Shown here piece after piece: positions 34,865 to 44,554 of a DNA stretch of 64,000 nt (position 1 is its first letter; the number at the start of each line of letters is the position of its first letter). A model generated the notes under the pieces. That model searched no databases. It saw only the letters and a program-made list of their open reading frames with translations, and had not been told where the DNA came from. This DNA is from Rhizobium viscosum (GTDB lineage Bacteria > Pseudomonadota > Alphaproteobacteria > Rhizobiales > Rhizobiaceae): assembly GCF_014873945.1 (NCBI RefSeq), contig NZ_JADBEC010000001.1, forward strand, positions 2,993,001 through 3,057,000, read 5' to 3'. Both the position numbers and the translations under genes were made by a program.

Positions 34865-37118
34865 GGAGCCCGCCACGACGACATCGCTCGGCCGTGCGCC
34901 ACCCCAGCTCGTCGGCGGCTGGGAGGCGGGGCTCCTCCTGTTTCTTGCGCTGCTCTATATCGGCGGGGCTCTCGTCAATCCGGCCTTCTTCGGATCGACG
35001 GAAGGCCTTCACGCGCTTCTGCGCGATACGTCCCGCGTGGGGATCATCGCGGTCGGGATGACTTTCGTCATCGTCAACAGGGATCTCGATCTTTCGGTCG
35101 GTTCGACCTACGGTCTCATCGCCGTCGTCTTCGCCAGGCTTTTTGCCCCGAGCTTTCTCGATTTCGGCGTGATCCCATCGGCGATCCTCTGTGTACTGCT
35201 GGGCACGGCGATCGGCTTGGTCAACGGTGTGCTCGTCACCATCCTGAAAGTGCCTGCCTTCATCGCGACGCTGACGATGCTCTTCATCGGTCGCGGCTTC
35301 GTGCTCGCGCTCACGCATGGTCAGGCGATCTATTACTCCGACAAGGCGAGAGACTATCCGCTCTCCTTCCACCTGGGCGAGACGAATCTCCTCGGTTTCA
35401 ACAACCAGATCGCGATCTTCTTCCTCGTCGCCATAGTTGGGGCCTTTGTGCTTGCCAAGACCCGCTGGGGCTATGAGACTTTCGCCACCGGCGGAAACGA
35501 GCAGGCGGCGGTCTATGCCGGCATTCGTACACGCTGGGTGCGCATTCGCGCCTATCTGCTCTCCTCGCTTTGCGCGACCCTTGCAGCTCTCCTGTCGGCC
35601 GCGCAGGACAAGGGTGTCACCCCGCTCTATGGCGTCAGCTGGGAACTCACCATTATCGCATCCGTCGTCATCGGCGGAGCATCGATCCTTGGCGGGCGCG
35701 GGCGCGTGATCGGGTCCTGCCTGGGTGCTGCGGTCGTCGTGCTGATCGACAAGGTGCTGCGCGAGGGATGGCCGATCACGCGCACCGTCGTGATCGACGG
35801 TCAAAGCATCGCAGTCGGCGCCAAGTTCACACTTCCTGCTGGTGCCGTGCTGGTTTTCCTCGGTCTCCTTCTCGTCATCGCCGTGCTGATCGAGCCCATC
35901 CTTATCAGGCGCCAGGTTGCGGCCCGGCTATGGGCATGGCTGCGCGGCCGGCCGCCTCCGCCGGCCTACGAGATCGGCGGCGTGGCGATTGAAGGTGTCC
36001 AGACCAAGGGGGCGATGGCGACCGACATGGCGCTATCCGCCACCGGGCTCGGCAAGTTTCTCGCCCGCCGCGATGCTCTCGCCATCATCCTGACCGTCGT
36101 GTTGTGGCTGACGGGCCTCGCGCTCAGGCCGGACTACTGGTGGAACCTGCCCAACACCTTCGCCATCCTGCTCAACTATACGGAACTCGCTCTCATTGCG
36201 GTCGGGCTCACCTATGTCATCGCAGCCGGCGATATCGATCTCTCGGTCGGTGCGGTGCTTGCCCTTGCCGGCAGCACGGCGGCCTATTTCCTGAAAGTGC
36301 TCGGCGCCGACCCGCTCACTGCCGTGGCGATGGGCCTGTTTGCGGGGATGACCGCCGGCGCCGTCAACGCCATGGTGGTCGTCGGCTTCAAACTGCCTGC
36401 CTTCATCGCCACGCTCGGCATGTTCTACATTGCCCGGGGCCTCGCCGCCTGGTTCGTCGCGGGACAGCAGCTGACCGGCTGGCCCGAGGGCTATAACCTG
36501 CTCGGACGCAAGGTGAACGACGTTCTCCTGCATTTCGGCCTTGCGCTGCCACCGGGGATCGTCCGCACGGTGGCCGAGGTCGTCAGCATCCAGACGATCT
36601 GGATGTTTTTCGTTGCCGTGATCGCCGGTATCATGCTTGCCTATACGCCGTTCGGGCTGAAGGTCTGTGCGGCCGGCGGCAATGTGCGCGCCGCTGCCTA
36701 TGCCGGCATCAACACCAACCGCGTGCGCTTCATCTCGCTCATGCTCTCGGCGCTCTGCGCAACCATGGCCGGGATCATCAACGTCGCCTATTTTCGCAGC
36801 TTCAACCCGGTTGCCGGCCAGTTTCGCGAGCTCGACGCGATCGCTTCCGTCATCATCGGCGGCGGATCGATCTTCGGCGGTTACGGCACGATGATCGGCT
36901 CGCTTGCGGGTGCCGCCGTCATCACGCTCGTGCGGGCCTTGCTTCAACTCAATGTCCAGGGCTTCAGCATGCCGCAGCACTGGATCAACGTGTTTATCGG
37001 CGTCATCCTGATCGTCGCGGTGCTGATCGACATATGGGTGCGCCAGGCCAATCTATTCGGGCGCCTGCGAACCTGGCTGAGAAGAGGGGCGCCAACAGGA
37101 GACAGCAGTCATGGCTGA
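34863..37118 (+). CDS. Fused tandem sugar ABC permease (two RbsC/FrcC-like halves)
   Basis: 751 aa, twice the family length. Each half has its own complete permease: half one (about 20-345) with NRDLDLSVGSTYGL and LKVPAFIATLTMLF, half two (about 390-735) with AAGDIDLSVGAVLAL and FKLPAFIATLGMFY, joined by a ~45-residue loop (GRPPPPAYEIGG region). The two halves are diverged, so this is an old gene fusion giving a covalent heterodimeric channel. The ATPase gene overlaps its end by 8 nt. Confidence 0.92.
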   Translation: MEPATTTSLGRAPPQLVGGWEAGLLLFLALLYIGGALVNPAFFGSTEGLHALLRDTSRVGIIAVGMTFVIVNRDLDLSVGSTYGLIAVVFARLFAPSFLDFGVIPSAILCVLLGTAIGLVNGVLVTILKVPAFIATLTMLFIGRGFVLALTHGQAIYYSDKARDYPLSFHLGETNLLGFNNQIAIFFLVAIVGAFVLAKTRWGYETFATGGNEQAAVYAGIRTRWVRIRAYLLSSLCATLAALLSAAQDKGVTPLYGVSWELTIIASVVIGGASILGGRGRVIGSCLGAAVVVLIDKVLREGWPITRTVVIDGQSIAVGAKFTLPAGAVLVFLGLLLVIAVLIEPILIRRQVAARLWAWLRGRPPPPAYEIGGVAIEGVQTKGAMATDMALSATGLGKFLARRDALAIILTVVLWLTGLALRPDYWWNLPNTFAILLNYTELALIAVGLTYVIAAGDIDLSVGAVLALAGSTAAYFLKVLGADPLTAVAMGLFAGMTAGAVNAMVVVGFKLPAFIATLGMFYIARGLAAWFVAGQQLTGWPEGYNLLGRKVNDVLLHFGLALPPGIVRTVAEVVSIQTIWMFFVAVIAGIMLAYTPFGLKVCAAGGNVRAAAYAGINTNRVRFISLMLSALCATMAGIINVAYFRSFNPVAGQFRELDAIASVIIGGGSIFGGYGTMIGSLAGAAVITLVRALLQLNVQGFSMPQHWINVFIGVILIVAVLIDIWVRQANLFGRLRTWLRRGAPTGDSSHG

Positions 37119-37893
37119 GGCGACACCAACAGCGCCGATCGTGGAAATGCGGGGCATCGAAAAGGCCTTCGGGGCCGTGCAGGCGCTTCGCAAGGTGGAT
37201 CTCACGCTTTATCCCGGCGAGATCCTCGGCCTTGTCGGCGACAATTCCGCCGGCAAATCGACGCTCATGAAGATCCTGACCGGTGCCTATCAGCGCGATG
37301 CGGGCGATATCCTCGTCGCCGGGCAACCGGTGCGGTTCAAGAGCCCGCATGAGAGCCGCGACGTCGGCATCGAGATGATCTACCAGGATTTCGCGCTCTG
37401 CGGCAACATGGATGTCGGCCAGAATATCTTCCTGGGCCGCTGGCCGCTCAAGGGCCCCTTCGTCAACCGGCGGAAGATGTATGCGGAAGCCGACAGCGTG
37501 CTGAAACGGCTCAAGGTCGACGTGAATTCCGTCTATCAGAAGGTCGAAAGCCTGTCGGGCGGCCGCCAGCAATCCGTCGCGATCGCCCGTGCAATCTCGT
37601 TCGAGCCGCGCGTCGTGATCCTCGACGAGCCGACGGCCAACCTTTCCGTGATGGCGACGGACCGGCTGCTCGAAACCATGCTGGAACTGAAGAGACAGGG
37701 CGTCGCCCAGATCATCATCTCACACCGTCTGGTCGATATCTTTGCCGTGGGTGATCGCGTCATGGTTCTCAAGCGCGGCGAATATGTCGGCGATCGCTAC
37801 ATAGGGAATACCGACGAGCAGGAAGTGCTTGAAATTATCGTTTCCGGCACGCGGGAGAGCGCGCTGACAGCCGATGAGGCAAGAAACAGCTGA
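37111..37893 (+). CDS. Sugar ABC transporter ATPase (single NBD, FrcA-like)
   Basis: 260 aa with one nucleotide-binding domain: Walker A GDNSAGKST (~44), signature [14 protein letters not shown], Walker B VVILDEPTANL, switch ISHRL. Most ribose-type importers use a two-domain ATPase; the single-domain FrcA form dimerises. Three-gene importer with the fused permease and the binding protein. A decayed copy of its 3' end lies at 48.5 kb. Confidence 0.92.
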   Translation: MAEATPTAPIVEMRGIEKAFGAVQALRKVDLTLYPGEILGLVGDNSAGKSTLMKILTGAYQRDAGDILVAGQPVRFKSPHESRDVGIEMIYQDFALCGNMDVGQNIFLGRWPLKGPFVNRRKMYAEADSVLKRLKVDVNSVYQKVESLSGGRQQSVAIARAISFEPRVVILDEPTANLSVMATDRLLETMLELKRQGVAQIIISHRLVDIFAVGDRVMVLKRGEYVGDRYIGNTDEQEVLEIIVSGTRESALTADEARNS

Positions 37894-37924
37894 TCGATCG
37901 GCTGCTTCGGATGCACGCCGGACC

Positions 37925-38833
37925 TCACGCGGTGACGTCCGAACCTAGGTGGAAAGAGTTCTCGAGCTTTTCCGAAAGAAAGTCGATGAGAGCCCGTGCC
38001 GCCATCGGCAGGTGTCGCCGGGAAACGTAGAGGGCATGGATGCCGAGCGACGTCGGCTCCCACTCCGGCAGTACCACGGCGAGCCTCCCCGCCAGGACTT
38101 CATTGTCGGCCGAGAACCGCGGAAGCATGGCTATGCCGAGGCCAGACAGCGTGGCCCGTCTCAGAGCCAGGGCCTCGTTTGTCTGGAAGCTTCCGGAAAC
38201 CGGTATGGTCACTTCCGACTCGCCCCTCCTCAGGACCCACTCCGCCCCGCCCAGATGGGTATATGTCAGGCACCGATGTGCCTTCAGGTCTTCGAGCGAG
38301 GCAGGCTCCCCGTGGTCTTTCAGGTATTTGACGGAGGCGTACAGGCGCGAGGGACACTGGCCAAGGCGCTTTGCGATCAGGGACGGATCGAGATGGTTCG
38401 CGATGCGTATCGCGACGTCGATGCGATCCTGCACAAGGTCTACCGATCTGTCCGAGATCTGAAGATCGATCTTGATCCGCGGATACTGCACTGCAAATTC
38501 CGAGAAGAGAGATATGAGCTGCGCCTCTGCGAGAATACCCGGGGCAGTCACCCGCAGAAGACCATGCGGCGTGTCTGAATGAACTGCCACTTCCGTCACC
38601 GCGTCGGCGACACGCGCCATCTCCTTGCAGAGTTCCAGAACCCGCTCTCCGGCCGAAGTCAGGCTGAGCTGTCGCGTGGTACGGTGAAGCAGCCTTGTCC
38701 CCGACCATTCCTCGATCGAGGCGATGTAGCGCGAAGCCATGGCGCGCGACATCCCGAGTTCTTCCGCAGCCGCCGAGGCGCTGCCCCGCTCCACGGTCTT
38801 CAACAGTACCTTTGCGGCCGTGATGCGGTCCAT
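37925..38833 (-). CDS. LysR family transcriptional regulator
   Basis: 302 aa. Winged helix-turn-helix at 1-60 (VLLKTVERGSASAAAEELGMSRAMASRYIASIE) and an effector domain from ~90. It is divergent from the DsbA-like gene with 93 nt between the starts, the standard layout for a LysR controlling its neighbours. Confidence 0.92.
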   Translation of the reverse strand: MDRITAAKVLLKTVERGSASAAAEELGMSRAMASRYIASIEEWSGTRLLHRTTRQLSLTSAGERVLELCKEMARVADAVTEVAVHSDTPHGLLRVTAPGILAEAQLISLFSEFAVQYPRIKIDLQISDRSVDLVQDRIDVAIRIANHLDPSLIAKRLGQCPSRLYASVKYLKDHGEPASLEDLKAHRCLTYTHLGGAEWVLRRGESEVTIPVSGSFQTNEALALRRATLSGLGIAMLPRFSADNEVLAGRLAVVLPEWEPTSLGIHALYVSRRHLPMAARALIDFLSEKLENSFHLGSDVTA

Positions 38834-38926
38834 GATTTGCTCGATCCATGCAACATTATGCGTCTCAGAATGCCGTATATATTTGATATCCGCAACAGTA
38901 CATTCTCCTCAACAAAGGAGATCGTC

Positions 38927-39595
38927 ATGACCAACGATATCGAACTTCGGTACTTCTTCGACCCGTTCTGCGGCTGGTGCTACGCAAGCGCACCCGCGCT
39001 TGCCGGTCTTGCCGACAGGTTCCGCGACAAGCTCAAGATGCTCCCATCGGGGCTGTTCGTGGGAGGGCGGCCGATCTCGTCGATCGCAGATCACGCATGG
39101 CGCAACGACCAGCGCATCCAGAGCCTCACGGGGCAGAGGTTTTCGGAGGAGTATCATCAGAACGTCCTCCTTGCTCCTGATGGCGTCTTCGACTCCGGCC
39201 CCGCCACACTGGCATTGACTGCTCTCGGCGAGCAGGATGCTGCGCTGGAACCACACCTCCTGCACGCCATGCAGATCGCCCGCTATGTCGGGGGACGCGA
39301 TACGTCCAATATCGACGAAGTCGCCACGGTCGCGGCCAAGGTTGCCACCGAGCACGGGATCGAGCTTGAGGCCGACGCCTTCTCGAACCGGCTCCGAAAC
39401 GACGCCGCTCTGCGCGAGCGGACCCTGGAGCGGATGGAAGAGGCGCAGAGCCAGATGAATTCGCTCGGCATCCGCGGCGTCCCGCAGCTTGTCGCGGTCG
39501 TCGACGGCAAGCGGCACGTCATCGATGGGGAAGCCCTCTATCACGGTCCGGAACGCCTCCTGGCGGTGATCGCCGACCTCGCCATACCAGCTTGA
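38927..39595 (+). CDS. DsbA-family thioredoxin-fold protein
   Basis: 222 aa, no signal peptide, so cytoplasmic. Starts at the ATG at 38927 (AAAGGAG upstream). N-terminal CGWC (YFFDPFCGWCYASAPALAG) is the redox active site; an all-helical insertion follows and the cis-Pro loop is GIRGVPQLV. It belongs to the FrnE/2-hydroxychromene isomerase-like group. First gene of a cluster with an NAD(P)H-binding protein and an MBL-fold protein. Confidence 0.88.
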   Translation: MTNDIELRYFFDPFCGWCYASAPALAGLADRFRDKLKMLPSGLFVGGRPISSIADHAWRNDQRIQSLTGQRFSEEYHQNVLLAPDGVFDSGPATLALTALGEQDAALEPHLLHAMQIARYVGGRDTSNIDEVATVAAKVATEHGIELEADAFSNRLRNDAALRERTLERMEEAQSQMNSLGIRGVPQLVAVVDGKRHVIDGEALYHGPERLLAVIADLAIPA

Positions 39596-39624
39596 ACCAT
39601 TCAACCTCAACAAGGAGAACCATC

Positions 39625-40233
39625 ATGAAGATCGCACTCATCGGAGCTTCCGGCCAGGCCGGCTCCCGCATTCTTTCGGAACTGTCCTCGCGCGGACACG
39701 CCGTCACCGCGATTGCGCGCGACCCCTCGAAGGTCGCTTCGCTGCCCAGCGTCGTCGCCGTTGCAGGCGACATCGACGCTCCGGAAGCTCTGGCAAAAGT
39801 CCTGGCCGGCCACGACGCCGTGATCAGCTCGGTGCACTTCTCCGCAGCCGATCCCGACAAGCTGCTCGGCGCGGTCAAAGCGTCCGGCGTTCGCCGCTAC
39901 TACGTGGTCGGCGGTGCCGGAAGCCTCGAAGTCGCTCCTGGCGTCCTTCTGGTCAACACGCCCGAGTTTCCGGCGCTCTACAAGGCCGAAGCGCAGGGCG
40001 GCCTCGACTACCTCAACCAGCTCAAGGCCGAGGAAGGGCTCGACTGGACCTTCCTGTCTCCCTCTGCGTCGTTCGTGCCCGGTGAGCGCACGGGCGCCTT
40101 CCGCCTCGGCACGGACCAGCTCCTGACGAACGAGAAAGGCAGCAGCATATCGTTCGAAGACTTCGCCGTTGCGCTGGTCGACGAGATTGAGGCTCCGGCG
40201 CATGTCAGGATGCGTTTCACCGTCGGCTACTGA
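39625..40233 (+). CDS. NAD(P)H-binding atypical SDR (YwnB/NmrA-like)
   Basis: 202 aa from the ATG at 39625 (AAGGAGAACC upstream). Cofactor loop GASGQAGSRIL (residues 7-17), ARDPSKV after beta-2, VVGGAGSLEVAPG and DWTFLSPSASFVPGERTG. These NAD(P)H-sensing or flavin-reductase-like proteins often respond to redox or electrophile stress, which fits the LysR/DsbA context. Confidence 0.85.
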   Translation: MKIALIGASGQAGSRILSELSSRGHAVTAIARDPSKVASLPSVVAVAGDIDAPEALAKVLAGHDAVISSVHFSAADPDKLLGAVKASGVRRYYVVGGAGSLEVAPGVLLVNTPEFPALYKAEAQGGLDYLNQLKAEEGLDWTFLSPSASFVPGERTGAFRLGTDQLLTNEKGSSISFEDFAVALVDEIEAPAHVRMRFTVGY

Positions 40234-40369
40234 TCCGTCGCTCCCAATCCGAACCCGCTCCCAACGCAGTGGTCACATCGCGTGCCGTCACATTGCGTGC
40301 CGGCGCGACCGGCTCCGCATGTCTTGCGGCCTCCCGGATCCTATCCGCATCTCACAAGGAACCTCCCGA

Positions 40370-41272
40370 ATGCTCAACCGCCGTACCACCCTCATGACGA
40401 TCGCCGCCGCCGCGGTCGCGATCTCCGTCGCCTCATCAGCTGTCGCTGAGGACAAGTCCGCGCTGTCGTGGCAAGCCTTCAAGGCCAACGAAGCCGGCTT
40501 CCTGCGCGCGCCCGTTCTTGTCTCGGGCAAGACCGAGGCCGTTCTCATAGATTCGAGCTTCAGCTTCTCCGACGGCAAGCTCGTCGCCGACGCCATCAAG
40601 GCGAGCGGCAAGCGGCTGACCACGGTCTACATCACAACCAACGATCCCGACTACTATTTCGGCCTGGCACCCGTCCATGAGGCCTTTCCAGACGCTCGAA
40701 TCCTTGCCGCTCCGGACACCGTGGCGCTGATGCGCGAGAAGGCCGAAGGCAAGATCAAGGCGTGGTCGCCCGTTCTCGGCAACGACGGCCCGAAGGCGGT
40801 TTCCGAGTTGATTTTCCCGGAAGCGACTGACGTCACCTCCTTGTCGGTCGACGGCGAGAAGCTCGAGATCGTGACTGCGCCTGGTATCAAGGACCGCGGC
40901 CGGTACATCTGGGTGCCGTCGCTCAAGGCCGTTTTCGGCGGCGTCGCGGTATTCGGCGGCATGTACCCGTGGGTGGCCGATCTGCCTGCTGCCGACGATC
41001 GGAAAGCGTGGAGGGCCGCGCTCGATGGAATCCTCGCCCGCAACCCGAAGATCGTGGTGCCCGGGCACACTACCGCCGCATGGCCGACCGACGCGTCGGG
41101 CGTGACCTACACCCGCGACTACCTGATCGCATTCGAGGCGGAAGCTGCCAAAGCCGCGGATTCGAAGGCTTTGATCGAGGCCATGAAGAAGCTCTATCCC
41201 AATGACGCAATGCCCATTTCGCTCGAACTCGGTGCGAAGGTCGCCAAGGGTGAGATAAGCTGGGGCGAGTGA
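40370..41272 (+). CDS. Exported MBL-fold protein lacking the canonical zinc motif
   Basis: 300 aa from the ATG at 40370 (AAGGA upstream). Signal peptide (cleavage near AVA-ED). The metallo-beta-lactamase fold is visible, but the HxHxDH position reads TTNDPDYYFG, so the first zinc ligands are gone; GHTTAAWP keeps a later His. It may bind rather than hydrolyse. Last gene of the LysR-linked cluster. Confidence 0.8.
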   Translation: MLNRRTTLMTIAAAAVAISVASSAVAEDKSALSWQAFKANEAGFLRAPVLVSGKTEAVLIDSSFSFSDGKLVADAIKASGKRLTTVYITTNDPDYYFGLAPVHEAFPDARILAAPDTVALMREKAEGKIKAWSPVLGNDGPKAVSELIFPEATDVTSLSVDGEKLEIVTAPGIKDRGRYIWVPSLKAVFGGVAVFGGMYPWVADLPAADDRKAWRAALDGILARNPKIVVPGHTTAAWPTDASGVTYTRDYLIAFEAEAAKAADSKALIEAMKKLYPNDAMPISLELGAKVAKGEISWGE

Positions 41273-41279
41273 TGCCGGC

Positions 41280-41306
41280 GAGGGGTGGCGACCGATGCCA
41301 CCCCTC
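41280..41306. terminator. Hairpin between convergent MBL and cusA transcripts
   Basis: GAGGGGTGGC (41280-41289) with GCCACCCCTC (41297-41306), 10-bp perfect stem, no U-run on either side. Confidence 0.5.
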
Positions 41307-41317
41307 CAAACCAGTCA

Positions 41318-41371
41318 TCAGAAGCGCCAGGCGGCGATCTCCGTGCCCCAGATCATCATGTCGTTCATCAT
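41318..41371 (-). CDS. 17-residue microORF with a perfect Shine-Dalgarno after cusA
   Basis: Minus strand AAGGAGG (41383-41377), 5 nt, then ATGATG and an ORF MMNDMMIWGTEIAAWRF ending in TGA. It begins 12 nt after the cusA stop. Met makes up 4 of the first 6 residues, which could bind copper, but the product is very short and may be a leader-like or spurious ORF. Confidence 0.4.
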   Translation of the reverse strand: MMNDMMIWGTEIAAWRF

Positions 41372-41383
41372 CTCATCCTCCTT

Positions 41384-44300
41384 TCATTCGGCGGCTTCGA
41401 GCCCGCGCTCGTCTTCCTCGACGAACTGGCTCTGCGCGGATGCGGCCGGCAGCCGCCATCCCTTGACCAGCCCGTAGACGGCGGGGATGACGATCAGTGT
41501 CAGCAGCGTCGAGGACACCATGCCGCCGATCATCGGCACGGCGATGCGCTGCATGATCTCCGAGCCGGTGCCCGTCCGCCACAGGATCGGCACCAGACCG
41601 GCCATGATGGCGACGACCGTCATCATCTTCGGCCGGACGCGTTCGACCGCGCCGACCATGATGGCCCGGCTGAGATCCAGCTTCGAGAAGGAACGGCCTT
41701 CCTTCTCGCAGGCTTGCCGCTGTTCCTTCATGGCGTGGTCGAGATAGATCAGCATGATCACCCCGGTCTCGGCCGCCACGCCCGCAAGGGCGATGAAGCC
41801 GACGGCGACCGCCACGGAGGCGTTGAAACCCATCCACCACATCAGCCAGATGCCACCGACGAGCGCGAAGGGCAGCGACAGCATGACGATGACAGTCTCC
41901 GTCAGCGCCTTGAAGTTCAGGTAGAGCAGCAGGAAGATCAGCGCCAGCGTCAGCGGGACGACGATGGCAAGCCGCGCCTCGGCCCGTTGCAGATATTCGA
42001 ACTGGCCGCTCCATTCGACGGAATAGCCAGGCGGCAGCTTTACGCTTTTCGCCACCGCCTGCTGTGCCTCCGCGACATAGCCGCCGAGATCGCGGCCCGC
42101 GATATCGACGTAGACGTAGACGGCAAGCTGGCCGTTCTCGGTGCGGATCGTCGTGGCGCCGCGGGTCAGCTTTATATCGGCGACCTCGCCGAGCGGAACC
42201 GTTCCGCCGCCCGGCAGCGAGATCTGCACGTCGCGGGCGATCGCCTGCGGATCGCTGCGCAAGGCGCGCGGATAACGCACTGCCACGCCGTATCGTTCGC
42301 GGCCTTCGACGGTCGAGGTCACGACCTCGGAGCCGAGCGCCATGCCGATCACGTCCTGCACGTCGTTGACGGTCAGTCCGTAGCGGCCGAGCGCTGTGCG
42401 GTCCGGGACGATGTCGAGATAGTAGCCGCCGATCACGCGTTCGGCATAGGCGCTCGACGTTCCCGGGATTGCCTTCAGCACGCTTTCGATCTGCCGCGCC
42501 ACCTTCTCCATCTCGCCGAGATCAGTGCCGTAGACTTTTACGCCGACGGGTGTCCTGATGCCGGTCGAGAGCATGTCGATGCGGCCGCGGATCGGCATGG
42601 TCCAGGCGTTCGACACGCCGGGAAACTGCAGCGCCGCATCCATCTCCTGCTTCAGGCTGTCGATCGTCACGCCCGTCCGCCACTCGGATTTCGGCTTCAG
42701 CCGGATGATCGTCTCGAACATTTCCGTCGGGGCCGGATCGGTTGCCGTGAGCGCTCGGCCGGCCTTGCCGAACACGCTTTCCACCTCTGGGAAGGACTTG
42801 ATGATGCGGTCCTGCGTCTGCATCAGTTCGCCCGCCTTGGTGACGGAGATGCCGGGCAATGTCGTCGGCATGTACATCAGCGTGCCCTCATCCAGATTGG
42901 GCATGAACTCGCTGCCGATATGCTGCGCCGGCCAGACGGTCGCCGCCAGGATCAGGACCGCTGCGGCGATCGTCAGGGTCTTCACCTTCAGCACCCCGGA
43001 GATGACCGGACGGTAGAGCCAGATGAGAATGCGATTCACCGGGTTCTTCTGCTCAGGCACGATATGCCCCCGGACGAAGACGACCATCAGGGCGGGTACG
43101 AGCGTCACCGACAGAAGTGCTGCGGCCGCCATCGAGAAGGTCTTGGTGAAGGCAAGCGGTCCGAACAACCTGCCTTCCTGCGATTCCAGCGTGAAGATCG
43201 GCAGGAAGGACACGGTGATGATCAGCAGGCTGAAGAACAGCGCCGGCCCGACCTCGCTTGCCGCCTCGACGAGGATGTCGATCCGCGGCTTGTCCGGCGG
43301 TGCCCGCTCCAGATGCTTATGGGCGTTCTCGATCATGACGATCGCCGCGTCGATCATTGCGCCGATGGCAATCGCGATGCCGCCGAGGCTCATGATGTTG
43401 GCGCCAAGCCCGAGGAGCCGCATGGCGATGAAGGCGAGCAGGATGCCGACGGGCAGCATGATGATGGCGACGAGCGCACTCCTGACATGCAGGAGGAAGG
43501 CGATCGTCACCAGGGCGACCACGATGGACTCTTCGACCAGCGTGCCTTTCAAGGTCTCGATGGCCGCCTCGATCAGCGTCGAGCGGTCGTAGACGGGCAC
43601 GATCTCTGTGCCCGCGGGCAGGCTGGCCTTGATCGACTCCATGCTCTTCTTGGCATTGTCGATCACGGTCAGGGCATTGGCTCCGAAGCGCTGCAGCACG
43701 ATACCACCTGCCACTTCGCCCTCGCCATTGAGCTCGGTGATGCCGCGCCGCTCGTCCGGGACGAGTTCGACCCTCGCCACGTCCCCGAGGCGCAGCGGCA
43801 CGCCGTTCCGGCTCTTCAGCACGATGTTCTCGATGTCGGGAATGCCCTTGAGGTAGCCGCGGCTGCGCACCGCGAACTCGAATTCGGACAGCTCGATCGT
43901 TCGTCCGCCGATGTCGGTGTTGCTGGCGCGTACGGCGTTGGCAACGTCTTGAAGCGATACGCCTTGCGCCTTCAGGCGGGCGGGATCGACGACGATCGAA
44001 TATTGCTTCACGAAACCGCCGACGCTTGCGACCTCGGCCACACCTTCGGACTTGGATACGCCGAAACGCACGACCCAGTCCTGCAGGGAGCGCAGTTCGG
44101 CCAAGGAGAGCTCCTTGGCGACGAGGGCGTATTCGTAGACCCAGCCGACGCCTGTGGCATCCGGGCCGAGCGTCGGCGTGATGCCCTGCGGCAGGCGGCT
44201 CGCCGCCGCGTTCAGATATTCCAGCACACGGCTGCGCGCCCAGTAGGGATCGGTGCCGTCGTCGAAGATCACGTAGACGAAGGAGACCCCGAAGAAGGAG

Positions 44301-44554
44301 AAGCCGCGCACGACCTTGGATTTCGGCACTGTCAGCATCGAGGTCGTCAGCGGGTAGGTGACCTGATCCTCGACCACCTGCGGGGCCTGTCCGGGATATT
44401 CCGTGTAGACAATCACCTGCACGTCGGAAAGATCGGGGATCGCGTCGAGCGGGAGGGAGCGCAGCGCATAGATGCCGCCCGCCACCGCGAGCGCAGCACC
44501 AACGAAGATCAGCACGAGATTGTGGGCTGACCAGGCAATGAGGCGGGAGATCAT
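41384..44554 (-). CDS. cusA: CusA-type heavy-metal RND efflux pump
   Basis: 1056 aa from the ATG at 44554, which overlaps the adaptor stop (ATGA). A typical HME-RND: helix 1 LVLIFVGAALAVAGGIYALR, helix 4 charged residues GAMIDAAIVMIENAHKHLE (essential Asp and Glu), methionine-rich porter region and the second cluster of helices (VPLTLALIFLLLYL). It exports Cu(I)/Ag(I) with the adaptor from the periplasm. No outer-membrane CusC gene follows here. Confidence 0.94.
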   Translation of the reverse strand: MISRLIAWSAHNLVLIFVGAALAVAGGIYALRSLPLDAIPDLSDVQVIVYTEYPGQAPQVVEDQVTYPLTTSMLTVPKSKVVRGFSFFGVSFVYVIFDDGTDPYWARSRVLEYLNAAASRLPQGITPTLGPDATGVGWVYEYALVAKELSLAELRSLQDWVVRFGVSKSEGVAEVASVGGFVKQYSIVVDPARLKAQGVSLQDVANAVRASNTDIGGRTIELSEFEFAVRSRGYLKGIPDIENIVLKSRNGVPLRLGDVARVELVPDERRGITELNGEGEVAGGIVLQRFGANALTVIDNAKKSMESIKASLPAGTEIVPVYDRSTLIEAAIETLKGTLVEESIVVALVTIAFLLHVRSALVAIIMLPVGILLAFIAMRLLGLGANIMSLGGIAIAIGAMIDAAIVMIENAHKHLERAPPDKPRIDILVEAASEVGPALFFSLLIITVSFLPIFTLESQEGRLFGPLAFTKTFSMAAAALLSVTLVPALMVVFVRGHIVPEQKNPVNRILIWLYRPVISGVLKVKTLTIAAAVLILAATVWPAQHIGSEFMPNLDEGTLMYMPTTLPGISVTKAGELMQTQDRIIKSFPEVESVFGKAGRALTATDPAPTEMFETIIRLKPKSEWRTGVTIDSLKQEMDAALQFPGVSNAWTMPIRGRIDMLSTGIRTPVGVKVYGTDLGEMEKVARQIESVLKAIPGTSSAYAERVIGGYYLDIVPDRTALGRYGLTVNDVQDVIGMALGSEVVTSTVEGRERYGVAVRYPRALRSDPQAIARDVQISLPGGGTVPLGEVADIKLTRGATTIRTENGQLAVYVYVDIAGRDLGGYVAEAQQAVAKSVKLPPGYSVEWSGQFEYLQRAEARLAIVVPLTLALIFLLLYLNFKALTETVIVMLSLPFALVGGIWLMWWMGFNASVAVAVGFIALAGVAAETGVIMLIYLDHAMKEQRQACEKEGRSFSKLDLSRAIMVGAVERVRPKMMTVVAIMAGLVPILWRTGTGSEIMQRIAVPMIGGMVSSTLLTLIVIPAVYGLVKGWRLPAASAQSQFVEEDERGLEAAE

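Noticed and set aside
41285..44530. 1081-codon open frame on the + strand, His/Asp/Arg-rich
   Set aside because: Exact antisense of cusA; composition is that of a GC-rich shadow frame, while the minus strand encodes a complete RND pump.
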